From: Antedon mediterranea
Taxonomy: Eukaryota > Echinodermata > Crinoidea > Comatulida > Antedonidae
Reading direction: 5' to 3'
Assembly (NCBI RefSeq): GCF_964355755.1
Contig: NC_092670.1
Coordinates: 21,699,201-21,763,200, forward strand
DNA: 64,000 nt
Shown: positions 21,172 through 33,700 of the stretch, in pieces
How positions within the stretch are numbered: position 1 is the first letter of the stretch
How the letters are laid out: each line of letters opens with the position of its first letter
Program-made: the position numbers and the translations under genes
The notes under the pieces: model-generated
Seen by the model: the letters and a program-made list of their open reading frames with translations, nothing else
Told to the model about the DNA's origin: nothing
Databases searched by the model: none

Positions 21172-24100
21172 ATGTCATTGAGCACTGTCTTGCAGCAATC
21201 TAGTCGGCATGTTCTGCGACAATTTGTAAAATCAAAAAAGTTTACACAAGTTTCTTACAGGTAAAATTTTAAAAATATGAACATATTGACAAAATGATGT
21301 TATAATTTATTGTACTGATAGATGTAAAATAATAATATCTCTTTTTGTTTACAGATCTTGTCTTTTGCACACTTCAACTACTCAGCAAATATCTTTTAAT
21401 GTACAAGATGAGGAGGATTTTAAAGCAAGAGTGTTGGAAAGCAACAAACCAGTACTAGTTGATTTTCATGCAAAGTAAGGCTTTTAGAGTGGGGTGGAGT
21501 AAGATTCACATTAAGTAGTAAAGTAATACTTTATTTCAAATAAAAACATAAGAATGTAACAAACATTCCTCAGCATATGCAGAGCAAAACAAGACAACAA
21601 ATACAAAACACTTAAAATAAGAAGTAAAAATACATCCAAAAGGCATAACATTCAGATTGTTATAAAAATGTACAGTTAGAAATTACATTTTTAGGGAACA
21701 GTTTTCCCATTGTCGGTTTAAATAAATGGAACAGGGGGAAATATTTTTTTTCCTATGTAATTAAGGCAGAAATCATAAATAATTCATTACCTTAATTATT
21801 TTCTATTATAAAGAATTGCAGGTTCTAGGACACCTACCCCCTAGACAGTTACCCCCCAGATGTTTACCACCCGGACAACTACCCCCTTAGGACAACTACC
21901 CCCTTAGGACAACTACCCCCTTAGGACAACAACCCCCTTAGGATAACAACCCCCCGGACAACTACCCCCCGGACAACCACCCCCTTAGGACAACTACCCC
22001 CTTAGGACAACTACCCCCCCCCCCCCACAATCTAAAAGTAGACAAATATATAGGACCGGTTTCTGTAAAAATGAAATCATCTGTTTTTAACGGGTGTTTC
22101 GAAACTAGAGACCCGAGACCAGAGACCTGACACGAGACCCAATACGAAAAGGGAGACCTATATTTGGGTCTCCCTTTTCGTATATTAGGGTCTCCCTTTT
22201 CGTATAGTGTGGTCTCTTTTTTCGTATATTTGGGTCTCCCATTTCGTATATTTGGGTCTCCCTTTTCGTATATTTGGTCTTCCTTTTCGTATATTTAGGT
22301 CTCCCTTTTCGTATATTAGGGTCTCCCTTTTCGTATAGTGGGGTCTCCCTTTTCGTATAGTGGGGTCTCCCTTTTCGTACGTGGGTCTCCCTTTTCGTAT
22401 ATTTAGGTCTCCCTTTTCGTATTGGGTCTCGGGTCTCATGGTCTCTGGTCTCGGGTCTCTAGTTTCGAAACACCCGTTTTTAACCGATTATTCTGTTTAA
22501 CAGCACGCTAGGCCCTAGATGTGCTAGATTTAAAGTACCGTATTTATTGAAAAAAACGGCCTGGGCTGTTTATTGTTTAGGTGGTTTTTAGGTGGACATT
22601 TATTGGAAGAAAGTTGTTTATTCAATGGGAGGGGGTATAATCTAATGGAAATAGACGCCGATTATTCCATATGATGTGTCATGAGAGTGACATGTTCACC
22701 GTTTATTTGAGGGGAATTTATTTAAAGATCGCCGTTTATTCGGTGAGTGAACATTAAGGTCAAATATCAAAAGTGATATTATTCTTCAAGTGTACAAAAA
22801 TACAAATGACAAATTTGAGACAAAAATTAATTCTTTTAAGACCAGTGGTTATCGAAGCATTGTCCTGACGCAAAAATTATTATTATTATTAGCGAACCCA
22901 GTCTTTACAGTAAATACAGGGAGTACTATATAATACGTTCGACTATCCTATGATCATGTGTGACAATCTTCAGTTTATACCAGGCTATATTTATGTTCAA
23001 TCTTTTTCTTTTGTTTACAATAATGAATAGTAATTCGTCAAAGTAACGAATTAAAATATAGTTATTAATTCCTATTATACGCTGTTGCAGAGTCAGGTTG
23101 TTGAATGGTCTGGGTGGTAGTTGTCCGTCCGGGGGGTAGTTGTTCTAAAGGGATAGTTTTCTGGGTGGTAGTTGTCCAGGGGTTAGTTGTCCTACGGAGT
23201 TAGTTGCCCTCGGAGTATTGTCCAGGTCCAGGAGGTAGTTGTCCTACGGGACGGGGAGTATTGTGTCAGAGGCAGTTGTCCGCGGGGTAATTACCCGGGG
23301 GGGGGGGGGGGGGTAATTGTCAAGGGGTAATTGTTCCTAGGGGGTAGTTGTCCAGGGGTTAGTTGTCCTATGGAGGTAGTTGTCCTAAAAGATTATTTGC
23401 CCTCGGAGTATGGTCCAGGAAGTAGTTGTCCTACGGGGAGTATTGTGTCAGAGGTAGTTGTCCGCGGGGTAATTACCCGGGGAGGAGGGGGTAATTGTCC
23501 GGGGGGTAATTGTTCCTAGGGGTAATTGTCCGGGGGGTAGTTGTCCCTAGGGGTAATTGTCCCGGGGATAGTTGTCCTAAGGGGGTAGTTGTCCTAAGGG
23601 GGTAGTTGTCCTAAGGGGGTAGTTGTCCGGGGGTAGTTGTCCTAAAGGGGTAGTTGTCCTAAAGGGGTAGTTGTCCTAAGGAGGTAGTGGTCCAGGTGGT
23701 GGTTGTCCGGGGGGTAGTTTTCCGGGGGGTAAATGTCCAGGGGGTGAATATCCGGATACGAGAATTGCAAGATAGCTGATCTACTTCCTAAACCTAACCC
23801 TCTAAATAATCTCTCAACTATTAAAAAAAAACATGTTCTTGAAAGACCTCGAACCGAGGGCGCCGGTGTAATAGGTTAAAGCCCTTACCAATAGACCGGG
23901 CAATAGACCAAACATTTTGGTTGGCAAACGCTGTTTACACAAATTATTTAATCTCTCTGCATGCTTATATAGCGCCCTCTATAATGTCCCATATTACATC
24001 ATAATTATTCTAATAAATTATTAATTAATTGCCTAAATTCCATAGGAAAAAAATAATGCGAACTTGGGGTGCTTTTTTTTCTTGCCAAAATATAAATATT

Positions 24101-24388
24101 TCACATTTACTACAGTATTTCTATATTGATGTATACTCATCCAATTTATCTTTCAGTTGGTGTGGTCCATGTAAACTGCTTGGTCCTAGATTGGAAGAGG
24201 TAGTGTCAAAGTCAAATGACAAGGTCGACCTGGCTAAAGTAGATATTGACAAACTGGTGGACCTTGCAATGCATTACAGTGTATCATCTGTTCCTACGGT
24301 GATTGTAATTAAAGACGGGGTCAAAGTTGATCAGTTTATTGGATTACAAGATGCAGAAGTTATAGAGGATATGATCGAAAAAGTCTAA
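21172..24388 (+). CDS. TXN2: mitochondrial thioredoxin (thioredoxin 2)
   Basis: A small dithiol oxidoreductase of the mitochondrial matrix that passes electrons from thioredoxin reductase 2 to peroxiredoxin 3 and other substrates. Exons are 21172-21260, 21355-21474 and 24157-24388 (stop TAA), with phases 2 and 2, giving 146 residues. The first 40 or so residues are rich in Arg, Lys, Ser and Thr with almost no acids (VLRQFVKSKKFTQ), as expected for a mitochondrial presequence. The thioredoxin fold follows, starting ISFNVQDEDDF, with active site W71-C-G-P-C75, then LAKVDIDKLVDLA and the cis-proline loop SVPTV. The order and motifs match vertebrate TXN2 (FNIQDGPDF, WCGPCK, KVDIDDHTDLA, AVPTV). 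An in-frame ATG at 21073 lies inside the upstream transposon, so 21172 is preferred. Intron 2 (2.7 kb) holds two nested foldback elements, a MITE-like segment and a SINE. Possible AATAAA signals lie at 24873 and 24892. Confidence 0.96.
22092..22475. mobile_element. 384-bp nested foldback element with 9-bp target duplication
   Basis: The inverted ends begin GGGTGTTTCGAAACTAGAGA and continue through GACCCGAGACCAGAGACC. The interior is about 14 tandem copies of a unit of about 20 bp built on GGTCTCCCTTTTCGTATA. It is flanked by a perfect 9-bp direct repeat GTTTTTAAC (22083-22091 and 22476-22484). It lies inside the larger foldback element 21821-23760 and so inserted later. An 84-codon minus-strand frame across it is a by-product of the repeat. 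Confidence 0.9.
22536..22750. repeat. degenerate MITE related to the 63294-63728 element
   Basis: It begins TACCGTATTTATTGAAAAA and contains several CGTTTATT/TTTATTCGGTG motifs resembling the CCGTATTTATTCG...GCGTTTATTCG element near the right end of the window. No clean terminal repeat pair is left. Confidence 0.45.
23838..23990 (-). mobile_element. tRNA-derived SINE fragment
   Basis: The minus strand has a tRNA-like segment (about 23912 down to 23840): GGTCTATTGGTAAGGGC as A-box region and GGTTCGAGGTC as B box. On the plus strand a TTATATAGCGCCCTCTATAATG block resembling the tails of other local SINEs follows, in TXN2 intron 2. The two parts may be separate fragments. Confidence 0.45.
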
Positions 24389-27300
24389 ATACCCATCTCA
24401 AGTTTTCCCTGATTGTCTTGCATGTACCCAAGACATTATTTTGTTATTTGAGTGTTATTATTATGTGTATAATTTAAAAAATAATTAATATGACTGCCCA
24501 TCATACAGTTCTTTTTCATACCAGGGCGGTAGCTGGCATGATTGTGGCATAAAATGGTAATTAAACAGTCTAATTGGTACCAATACTTGGTTGAAATCAG
24601 GCCTTAAAGCTCAGGTACAGGCTTGAATTTTAAATATAATATTTGGTTAATTGTACATAAATCAAATATTTGTAACAGAAATCGAGACGAAAAAACATGA
24701 ATTTCCCTTAATATGGTCAAATACAAAATTTGGCAAAATTCTTCTATAAAAACAAGGAAGACTTTTTTTCAGTAGTTAGGTAGTTAACCTAATGTAATAA
24801 CATGTCTGGTGACTCCCTAGACGGTGAAAAAAGATGGTGGATATACAGTGGATAATTTTTGCTATAGCATGAAAATAAAAATCTGAAGTTGAATAAAAAT
24901 ACAGAAATGTAATATTCAAGTTATATTACCTATATTTAGTCATCTGATGACATTTTTTACCACACCATTTATTTTGCATAGCTTTTTAAATTGCCTCTCT
25001 ATTTACAAAATTTGTGTACAAAAGAATAGAGATTTTACTGTGTAATTTGAACTATCCCCCCACTGATAAGAAAGGGCTTATTTTCAACAAGCTCGTGTAA
25101 CACAAATAAAATCAAAAAAATTATGAAACATAGGGGAAACTATAGATCGATAATTATTGGAATGTATGATCAATAGAAATTTTTTGCCCGCACCTGGCCT
25201 TTAATTTAAATTCTTAATCTGGGTAACCTTACCCACCTCTGCCCAGCACAATTACATTATTGCTTAAGTAACTGCAAAATGAATCCTTTATTTATTTAGG
25301 GTGTTATTGATAAAAAAAGGTGAATACTACAAAGAAATGTAAATAAGATAATAAACATTTATAATATGTTTTAACTTATTTGATTTTATTATTTTGTTTA
25401 TGACTTTACACACATATAATGAATGAATAATATTCTTAGTTATGTTATAACCATATTCATATTTATGCAAATAAAGCACCAACTCATTTGAATACTACGC
25501 AAAAGCAAATTACAGCATCTACCTGTTTAATTTAGATTTTGTCAATAAAGAATACATTTACGCAAAATCTATTTTAATTACCACCTGCATCGACATGTGT
25601 ATGCAAATAATATCTACCTTTGATTTGATTAACGTGTCCTTGCACATTTAAAAATTCCTTTTACAGTATATTACCATAATTAATTGGAATACTTTTTACA
25701 ATCTGATGTCTGCCTACAGTATGGTTAAATTGACAAGAGTGTACTGCTTGGTGGTACAGTATTTCAATGAGTTGCGATTGGGCATTAGCATTTACATCTT
25801 GACTCTGTTTCAAAAGGCATTAAGTAGAATACAGTATAGTTGCATTAAATTATTTTTCAATGATTAATTGCATGTTTACTATTAAGGTTTTAATTTTTTA
25901 CTTTGTCTGGTTTTGCCAACATTTATGGTGACCCTATGCTTGCATTTCGCATTTAATAATTATTGAATGCTGCAGCCCGACCATAAAGCAAAACATTTAT
26001 ACAATTATCTGCGCATGCTCACAAACTAATCAGTACTGTGATAGCTACTGATCACTACTGCAACTACCCCATTACAGAAAGGATGAGGCTACTTATACCA
26101 CAGTACAGATTGGTTAGTAAGAGTTCTTTGGTGTTATGCAATCAATTAGTACCTGTTTTTAGTCTATTAAGTAGGGCTCCCATATTTTAAAATAAGTTTC
26201 CTAATATACCACAAAACTAGCAAGGATTTAGTTGCTCTGAATAACAAAATAATCGTATCACATTCAATTACGAGTCTTACACATATGTCCCCAACACTAT
26301 TAAATCATTTACACGATTACATTTATTGCACACAAATCTATAAAAACAGGGGGAGGTGGGATTGGATAATGGTCACACTTGAATGGGCACAACATTATAT
26401 TTTGTTAATACTGTACGCCTAATAATGGTGGGATGTTAATACTAATGATATTTTATACTATAAGTGTTTGTCCGATTAAAGGCCACTTTCATGGCTTAAC
26501 AGCTCTAGTAATTGCCTAATAGAAAACACTAGGCTTACTACTGTACTATGTTCAATAACCGATTCACATGTACAATTCACAAATGTAACAAATTGTAAGG
26601 TACATGGAAGTCTCCTGTGATAGTCTTATTCTTACCAAATCACAGAACCAACATTAGAAAGATCCTTTGCAGGCGGCCTCAAAAGATTACAGACTTGTTC
26701 CAAGATTTTACATTGATTTAACACAGAAATGCTTCTACTACTAATCGTACCAAATTAATTTTGTATGTGTACATCGGGTATAAGAAAAATACATGACAAA
26801 AACATTATAAACAATTAAATAGAACTGAATTGGAATAACAAGTTTCTTCTTCTTATTCTTATAATTTTGTAGGATTTGTTAAATATTTTAAGACAATTTT
26901 TAATAAACATAGCTACCATATATATATACCTATTGCATAAAGTCTACAGTATCTACATGAATTATCAACAAAAAATATATTATTTCTAGCTACCATGGTT
27001 AAAAATCTATACCGTATCTACATAAATGGTTTCATAAGACTGTCAAGCTGGATTAAGTTATGCCTGCCTCCAGTCACAATAATACTCTTTTGAATTACAC
27101 TTCTATGTTTATAAATAATAGTACAGATATATAAATATTTATATCGGGACACACTTTCATTATGAAGTAATAATTAATCTATTAAATTAAACCTAAATAT
27201 TACTCCATGCTTTAATTTAGAACATATATTCTACAAACACAAAGGGATGAAACCATTGTATATTTATATTAAATAATTTGAAACAAAATTAATTTATTTC

Positions 27301-27707
27301 ATTTATCCAAGGTGTATCTGTACAGGCAATGGAACTTATTATATTTGGTACGTTCATTTTAGCAATATTTTAATATAACATAAATTCTTATATGAGAAAC
27401 TGAATACATTAATTATATATTTTAAAATTAATGGTATATTATATTTTATTATATAGTATTCTGTATATAATTCTGTGTGGAATCTTTACTTGCTCTTGGT
27501 AAATATTTACCCCATCCTGTGCAACAAAATGGCTATTTTTACCATTCAAAATTGTTAATAAAATAATTTCTTCTTCTTTCTTAAAATATTTTGTCACCCG
27601 CTAGAATTCTTGATAACCTGTCCATTACATTTATTCCCTGTTCTGAAAAAAAAAACAACATTCACATCTCTTCATTTGTTAAGTTAAAATGAAATTCTAG
27701 AATAAAT
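24389..27707. other. TXN2 3' UTR, intergenic DNA and TBC1D16 3' UTR; no other gene seen
   Basis: AT-rich DNA with stops in all frames and no frame of recognisable protein similarity. TXN2 (+) and TBC1D16 (-) converge here, so the two edges should be 3' UTR; the extent of each cannot be read from sequence alone. No clear transposon ends were found. Confidence 0.5.
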
Positions 27708-30700
27708 TCAATTTATGTGAGGGCAAACATAACCCTCTTCATGGCTGCCTATACATTCCACTTCCGGGACGTGTCCACTATCCCACATTCCAGGTCCACA
27801 TGTCCGGCAGAGACCATTCAACTCGCATGAGATTCTTGGTAGAGTACGGAATTGATAAAGCAGACTACGAGCCTGCAAAAAAAAAATATTTCAATTCATT
27901 TCTTGCAGTAGTTACTCCAAGTAAAACTATATTTCATGGAGCAGAAGTGTTAGGCAGTTATATTATTTAGATTCTTAGTTTTTACGTATATGTAGTAGTA
28001 GTAGTACTGACCTTTTTAAGTACAATATCCCCTGACATCTGCATAGCCAAGTTGCTAAAATGCAGAAGCATTTCATCAGATGGTAATTCCTGAAAGCAAA
28101 TTTATAAAGACATAAACAACATTCGAAGAAAACAAAATACAATATTGTATAACAATCTGCGTAATAGGGAACTTTCGTTTTACGATGATTGATGACAAGC
28201 TATTTCATATTGAGTTGCGTGTCTTTGCTCCTCATCGACACAGGTTTGATGCTTTCTAGTTCCACGACACATCAATTGACCTGACATAGATTGGACATAG
28301 GTCCTTGGTCTCATTAAAGTAGAACTGATTATAAATCACAATCTATTTATTGCTTGAAATGACCTTTCCTCATGGAAATTGGTAGTGTTTAGAAACATTC
28401 ATTAAAAAACTAAAAATGTAATCGGCATTTATAATTGAGTACTGTCTTTAGGACTGACATTTGGGAAGAATCAGGGGGTGTGAGACTACACTGCACTGTA
28501 ATAGAAAATCAAAATAATAAGATTGTTTGGAACAACCTCTTTTCTAGCATATACAATACCTGTTGAATGATATCTTCTCCATAAACTGAGATTATAGCTA
28601 TACAAATAAATAAATGAAAATAATCCGTCTGGAAATGACTCCAACAAGCTTCCCACATCCGAAGTGCTTCTATCTCAGGAAATTCACGCTTAAAACAAAG
28701 CAGGATCCACCTAACACATAAAACACAATAATAATACAATACTTCAAAAATGGTTAGGACAGTTCAAATCTCGATTGGGACAGTTTTTTCACATTCTCAC
28801 ACATTTCCTCATCTTTACCGTTTTAAAATTAATTAATTCTCAGTATATCATCAAGCATTATAATTTCTTCTATGCCTACTGTAAATGTATAATAACAGTT
28901 CATTTTTATACATATAAGCAGGCTCGCAATGAGCTCTACTAAATTGCAGTAAAACTTACCTGTGACAGAATAATAGATCCATGGCATCTCCCAGTTTTTG
29001 CAAATGTTTCCAAAACGGTGGTAACATCAATTCAATCAATGAACGCAAGAAAGACTAGTGGAAACAAACATGTGAGAAAAAGTTGAGAAAAGCGTGGTGG
29101 CACGGCATGCAACAAGATTTGCATGATGGCCATGTGAACTAACGGGTAGTCCACATGCGTTTTTATTTATTAATTTATTTTTTTATTTATTCATTTAGCA
29201 TCCATTAAATAATAATACATTTAAAATACATAACAAAGACAAAATACAAACAGTTGGAATATTAAAATTGAATAAAAGCAAAGTGAATGGATGAAAGGAC
29301 AACACATAAAATCAACATGTCAATTTATTTCCAATGGGGTTGTGCTTAAAGCATTGTGCTTAAAATAAAGAACTTGAACAAGTATGCTGCTTTAATAGCA
29401 TGATATAGGCCAACAGTATAGCACCTATAATATTACTTTAGTGGAAAGTGGTACTCAAATACAAGTACCTTAAGTTATTTATCTATTATTTTCAATTTGA
29501 AAAAAACAAAATCTGTGCCAAGTGTATTATGTATGTGTTTAATTTGTAATTTTAGTTCAGGCTAGCTGGTACACAGTATGGGCTAGAAATATATTAAAAT
29601 CTTACCAGTTGTTTCTCCATATCATCATCTTTGGGTGAACTAAAAAACTGTGTGTTGTGCATTAAACCAGTAAAGCACCAATAAGTATCAGATTCATTTT
29701 GTAACTCAGCTAACACTGGCGCCAACAAGTCAGACATACCTTGTGTGTAACCCATGCTAGGGTTTGCATATGCAAAATTCAGCAATATATTTCTAAAAGG
29801 GAAAACAAATAGAATAATTTAAAGTGTTCATTAAATCTTTAGTCTTTACAGTACATTTATATTATGATCAGGTATGTAAGCCTGATTGGGGGAAATGCAG
29901 GTGAACATTCTTTCACTGAATTCATGAAGTTCAACACCCATCATAAACAACCTCCCAAAATGATGTCTATCCATCCAAATATGCCATAACATTTTCACCT
30001 ACCTCATAACGTCTATATTACGATTGTTTTTCCCGATGTAGTATTTATGTGAACGATCAGTTCTCACAACGTCTTTATCAACAGTGGATTGAATAGTTCG
30101 CCAAAAATGCTCAAATTCAGACTGTGGCATTGATAACCTTAGAATTTAAATGAAAAACAACTTAATCTAAATCAACGAAAGATCTGTGTGTAGCGTTTCA
30201 TTTCTCACAATTTTTTTAGCAGTGGCTTAGCGCAGAGGCCTAAGGCCCCTGGTTTATGAACCCTAAGTGGCCCTACAACACTGGAGACCTCAGGTATTTC
30301 TATATTTATTTTTTTTTTTCATTTTATTTTTATCTTATTAATGCCTCTGGACACTGCTCATTGGCGCGCCCCAAATAAGTTCTGGTGCCCATGGGTTTAG
30401 CCAGTGAGCATGCATAGCCGTTACACCACTGTGTTTAGCCAGTGAGCATGCATAGCCGTTACACCACTGTGTTTAGCCAGTGAGCAGCACGCATAGCCGT
30501 TACACCACTGGGTTTAGCCAGTGAGCACGCATAGCCGTTACACCACTGTGTTTAGCCAGTGAGCATGCATAGCCGTTACACCACTGTGTTTAGCCAGTGA
30601 GCATGCATAGCCGTTACACCACTGTTTTTTAGTATCGTGAATTGTATTTATAGTACAATAGAAATTACCTTTTCATATCAATTTTCTTGTATATCTTACG

Positions 30701-33700
30701 GTGTTCTGTTCGTAGTTCATTTCGGAATTGTCTAGTTGACTGAAAGTCATAGAAATGTAGTAGAAATGGCCAGAGATCTTTGCGTACACACTCATCAATT
30801 CCACCGAAAAAAATGGCCTACAAACAGAAAAGTGATAAGAGTTATAGAGATATATATATATTTATTTATTTTATCTATTCGACTTCTCACTAACACAGTT
30901 AGTGAAGGATCTGGAACAACAGGTGGTAAACACGGTCCAGTCCCAATTTGCACAGTGGCTGTGTGTGACAGTGGCTGTGTTTGTGTGGACTAGTACACCG
31001 GGGTAACCCCCTACTCGTCTCGAAAGATGTACTAGGTTCTTTAAAGTGCGCATGAGCTATGTGTACACTGGACCTACGGTTTATAGTCCTTATCCGAGAA
31101 GACTCGTTCTACCACCAGAACCATGGAGCGAGTGAGCCTCGAACCCTTGCCGATGTTATGGCTACGTAATTACGGTTCCACTGTCTTAACCGCTTGGCCA
31201 CTCACTCGCTCTCTATAGAAGTCACCCTGCAAAGATGGTTGCTTTAAATTGTTGACAACCTAAAAGGCCAATACACAGATGAGCAGTTACGATAAGCGGA
31301 AAAACATGTAAATTGCCCCACGTAGAATATGTATCTATCCTCTGCGGAAACTGCCCTTCCGGTTCATGCTTTGTGTAATGGTCATCTGAATAACATAGAT
31401 TCTATATTTTTATTACCGTTACCACTCATCTGTGTAAATTGGCTACATCCCTATTGTTGTTCTGTTCAGAATAATGTTTTGTCTATGTAAATATAGTTTT
31501 CATTGAATTTTTCCAGATACAGTAATTATTCTTAAATAAAGGACTATGAACAATTAAAGTATCAATAGGAGAAAATGAGAAGAGAAATGTAGCATAATAA
31601 TTCTCTAGCTAGCAAGTTATTTCTGCATGAATATTTTCTAGAGATGAAAACAACAAGATGGCGTATTTCATTAAGACTACGGTAATTCACAACCGTCGGA
31701 TAATGTAAAAATGAAAGAATTCTTGGAAAAACTAGACAAGGTATGTTTTGTAAAAAGTACTGTAGTAGTTGACAGTACCTTTCTCAGGCCAAATTCATCC
31801 TCAATTTGTCCAAAGTCATTGAGGTAGGATAGCCATATCTCTTCTGTTATGACATCATACATTCCTTCTTCAGGATGGCATTCTGATTTCTTCCAATTTG
31901 GACGAACAATTGAGAATTTTTGACACAATCTATTTGTCTCTTCATCTGCATTCTGAAAAAGAACACCAGTGTATTATTGTAGTGGGCGGCATACTGAACA
32001 ACACAATACTTCTTTTTAAATCATTTACACAAATCTTCTGCCTCATTAAACCAATAGATAAAAAATCACTTCAAAATTAAAGTTAAATTTGTGATCACAG
32101 CAAACAATATATAAGTACTGTATAATAAATTGTATAAATACCAACAGTGATGAATGGCAGAGAAATGTGTAGAAAACAAATGTAAACTATTTACTGTGAA
32201 TGATGTCCCTCATTGAAAGCATAATGATATTGTTATTTATAGCAAACTTTCTATTCAATAATAGCATGTTATTGTTATGAATTTCATGAATACCTAAAAA
32301 TAATTCATATTTCGGCAGGAACAAAATGAGATATGATCAAGAGTAAAAGATAAGAACATTTCAGAGAGTGAAAAAAATTAACCTTTTAAAGGGCCTTTCA
32401 CACCTGTTCCGGTACGGTTTTCCGGTCCGGCGAATCCAAATTTCCAATGTTTCGTTTTCACGACACTCCACGCGGCTATGTGCCAATCGATATGCACATA
32501 GCCGCATAAAAGCGAAACATTGATTTGCCGGCGTCCGACAGGAACCGTACCAGAACAGACCCTTTAGTTAATTCCACTCCTTATCTTACCAATAATTTTA
32601 CACCAGATTATATTAATATTATAAACCACCATTAATATACTATTGTCATGGGTCAAATACCCTAATGTACAGTGCATAAGTATTGTATAATTATACCACC
32701 ACATTCTATATTGATCTAGAAAAAAGTTGATGAAAAATTAATGGCAGAAGTTATTTTCAAAAGATTTGAACACAGAATTCTGGAATTGAAAGGTAAGTGA
32801 AACTTAGTTACTATACAGTACCATTAAGCAACATAACAATACAACATATATTAAGCATTTCTACAAAAACATAAAAGAATACAATGGGATATGGAACTTG
32901 TGGACAGTGTGCTTCATCTAATTAAAGTCCTCTCAAGAATTATGAATTTTTTTTAGAAGTTACAGTAAATTAAGGCTTAGGCGTTTCTATTGGAATACAG
33001 TAGGCGCTACGTCGCATTCATAGACGCATCGATTCAGAGTCGCTACATAGAAAGAATACTTCAATAGAACATTTGCAATAATAAGCTTGTTTAACAGGCC
33101 ATGGATTGTCATCAAAAAAGGAATCAAATTTTGAAGAAACATGCATTTATCAGTTGTTTTTAGTTGTCATCCCCTTATATTTAATTTGGTCTCATCATGG
33201 ACGTGGTCTTTAACAGGATGTTACAGCGGTCTTTAATTAGAGAGAAACATACTGATAGCAAACAATTAGTAGGCAACCAGGACACACTGACACAATAAAT
33301 CTTACCAAACAACCTTTGTCAGCAGGAGCGCCGGAAAAGATCCCGGCACCAATAATACCAGCAAACGCAAAGGGCTGCATGTTGAAAAGAACAAAAGGAG
33401 AGAAAGCTCACACTTAGCATGTACACAAAAACATTTCCATCAGACATTGTACCAACAGACATCACTAACAAAGCAATGCACAAAACTCAGGGACTGTGTC
33501 ATAAACTCATTAACTGTAGTATTATTCTACATAGAGTAATTGCCACTGAATTATTTAATATGAAGGCATAGTACACTGTGGTTACATAATCATCATAATT
33601 TACTTTGCTGTACCATTACAGTACAGTGTTACTGTTAGTGTTACTACAGAAATGTTGACACTGTCCCAAAGCAACACACAAGTTTATGGACTGTGTACAA

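Larger units (their letters stand above)
21821..23760. mobile_element. foldback element with minisatellite arms, in TXN2 intron 2
   Basis: The left arm (21821 to about 22040) is made of units of about 20 bp such as CCCCCTTAGGACAACTACCC; the right arm (about 23090-23760) is the same repeat inverted (GGGTAGTTGTCCTAAGGGGG and variants), longer and more degenerate. The outermost 33 bp of the two ends are imperfect inverted repeats (GGTTCTAGGACACCTACCCC against CGTATCCGGATATTCACCCC). A perfect 9-bp direct repeat AGAATTGCA flanks it at 21812-21820 and 23761-23769. The middle contains another foldback element (22092-22475) and a MITE-like segment. No transposase. Confidence 0.85.

Noticed and set aside
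22185-22439. 84-codon Lys/Gly-rich protein on the minus strand
   Set aside because: It is a reading of the GGTCTCCCTTTTCGTATA repeat inside a foldback element.
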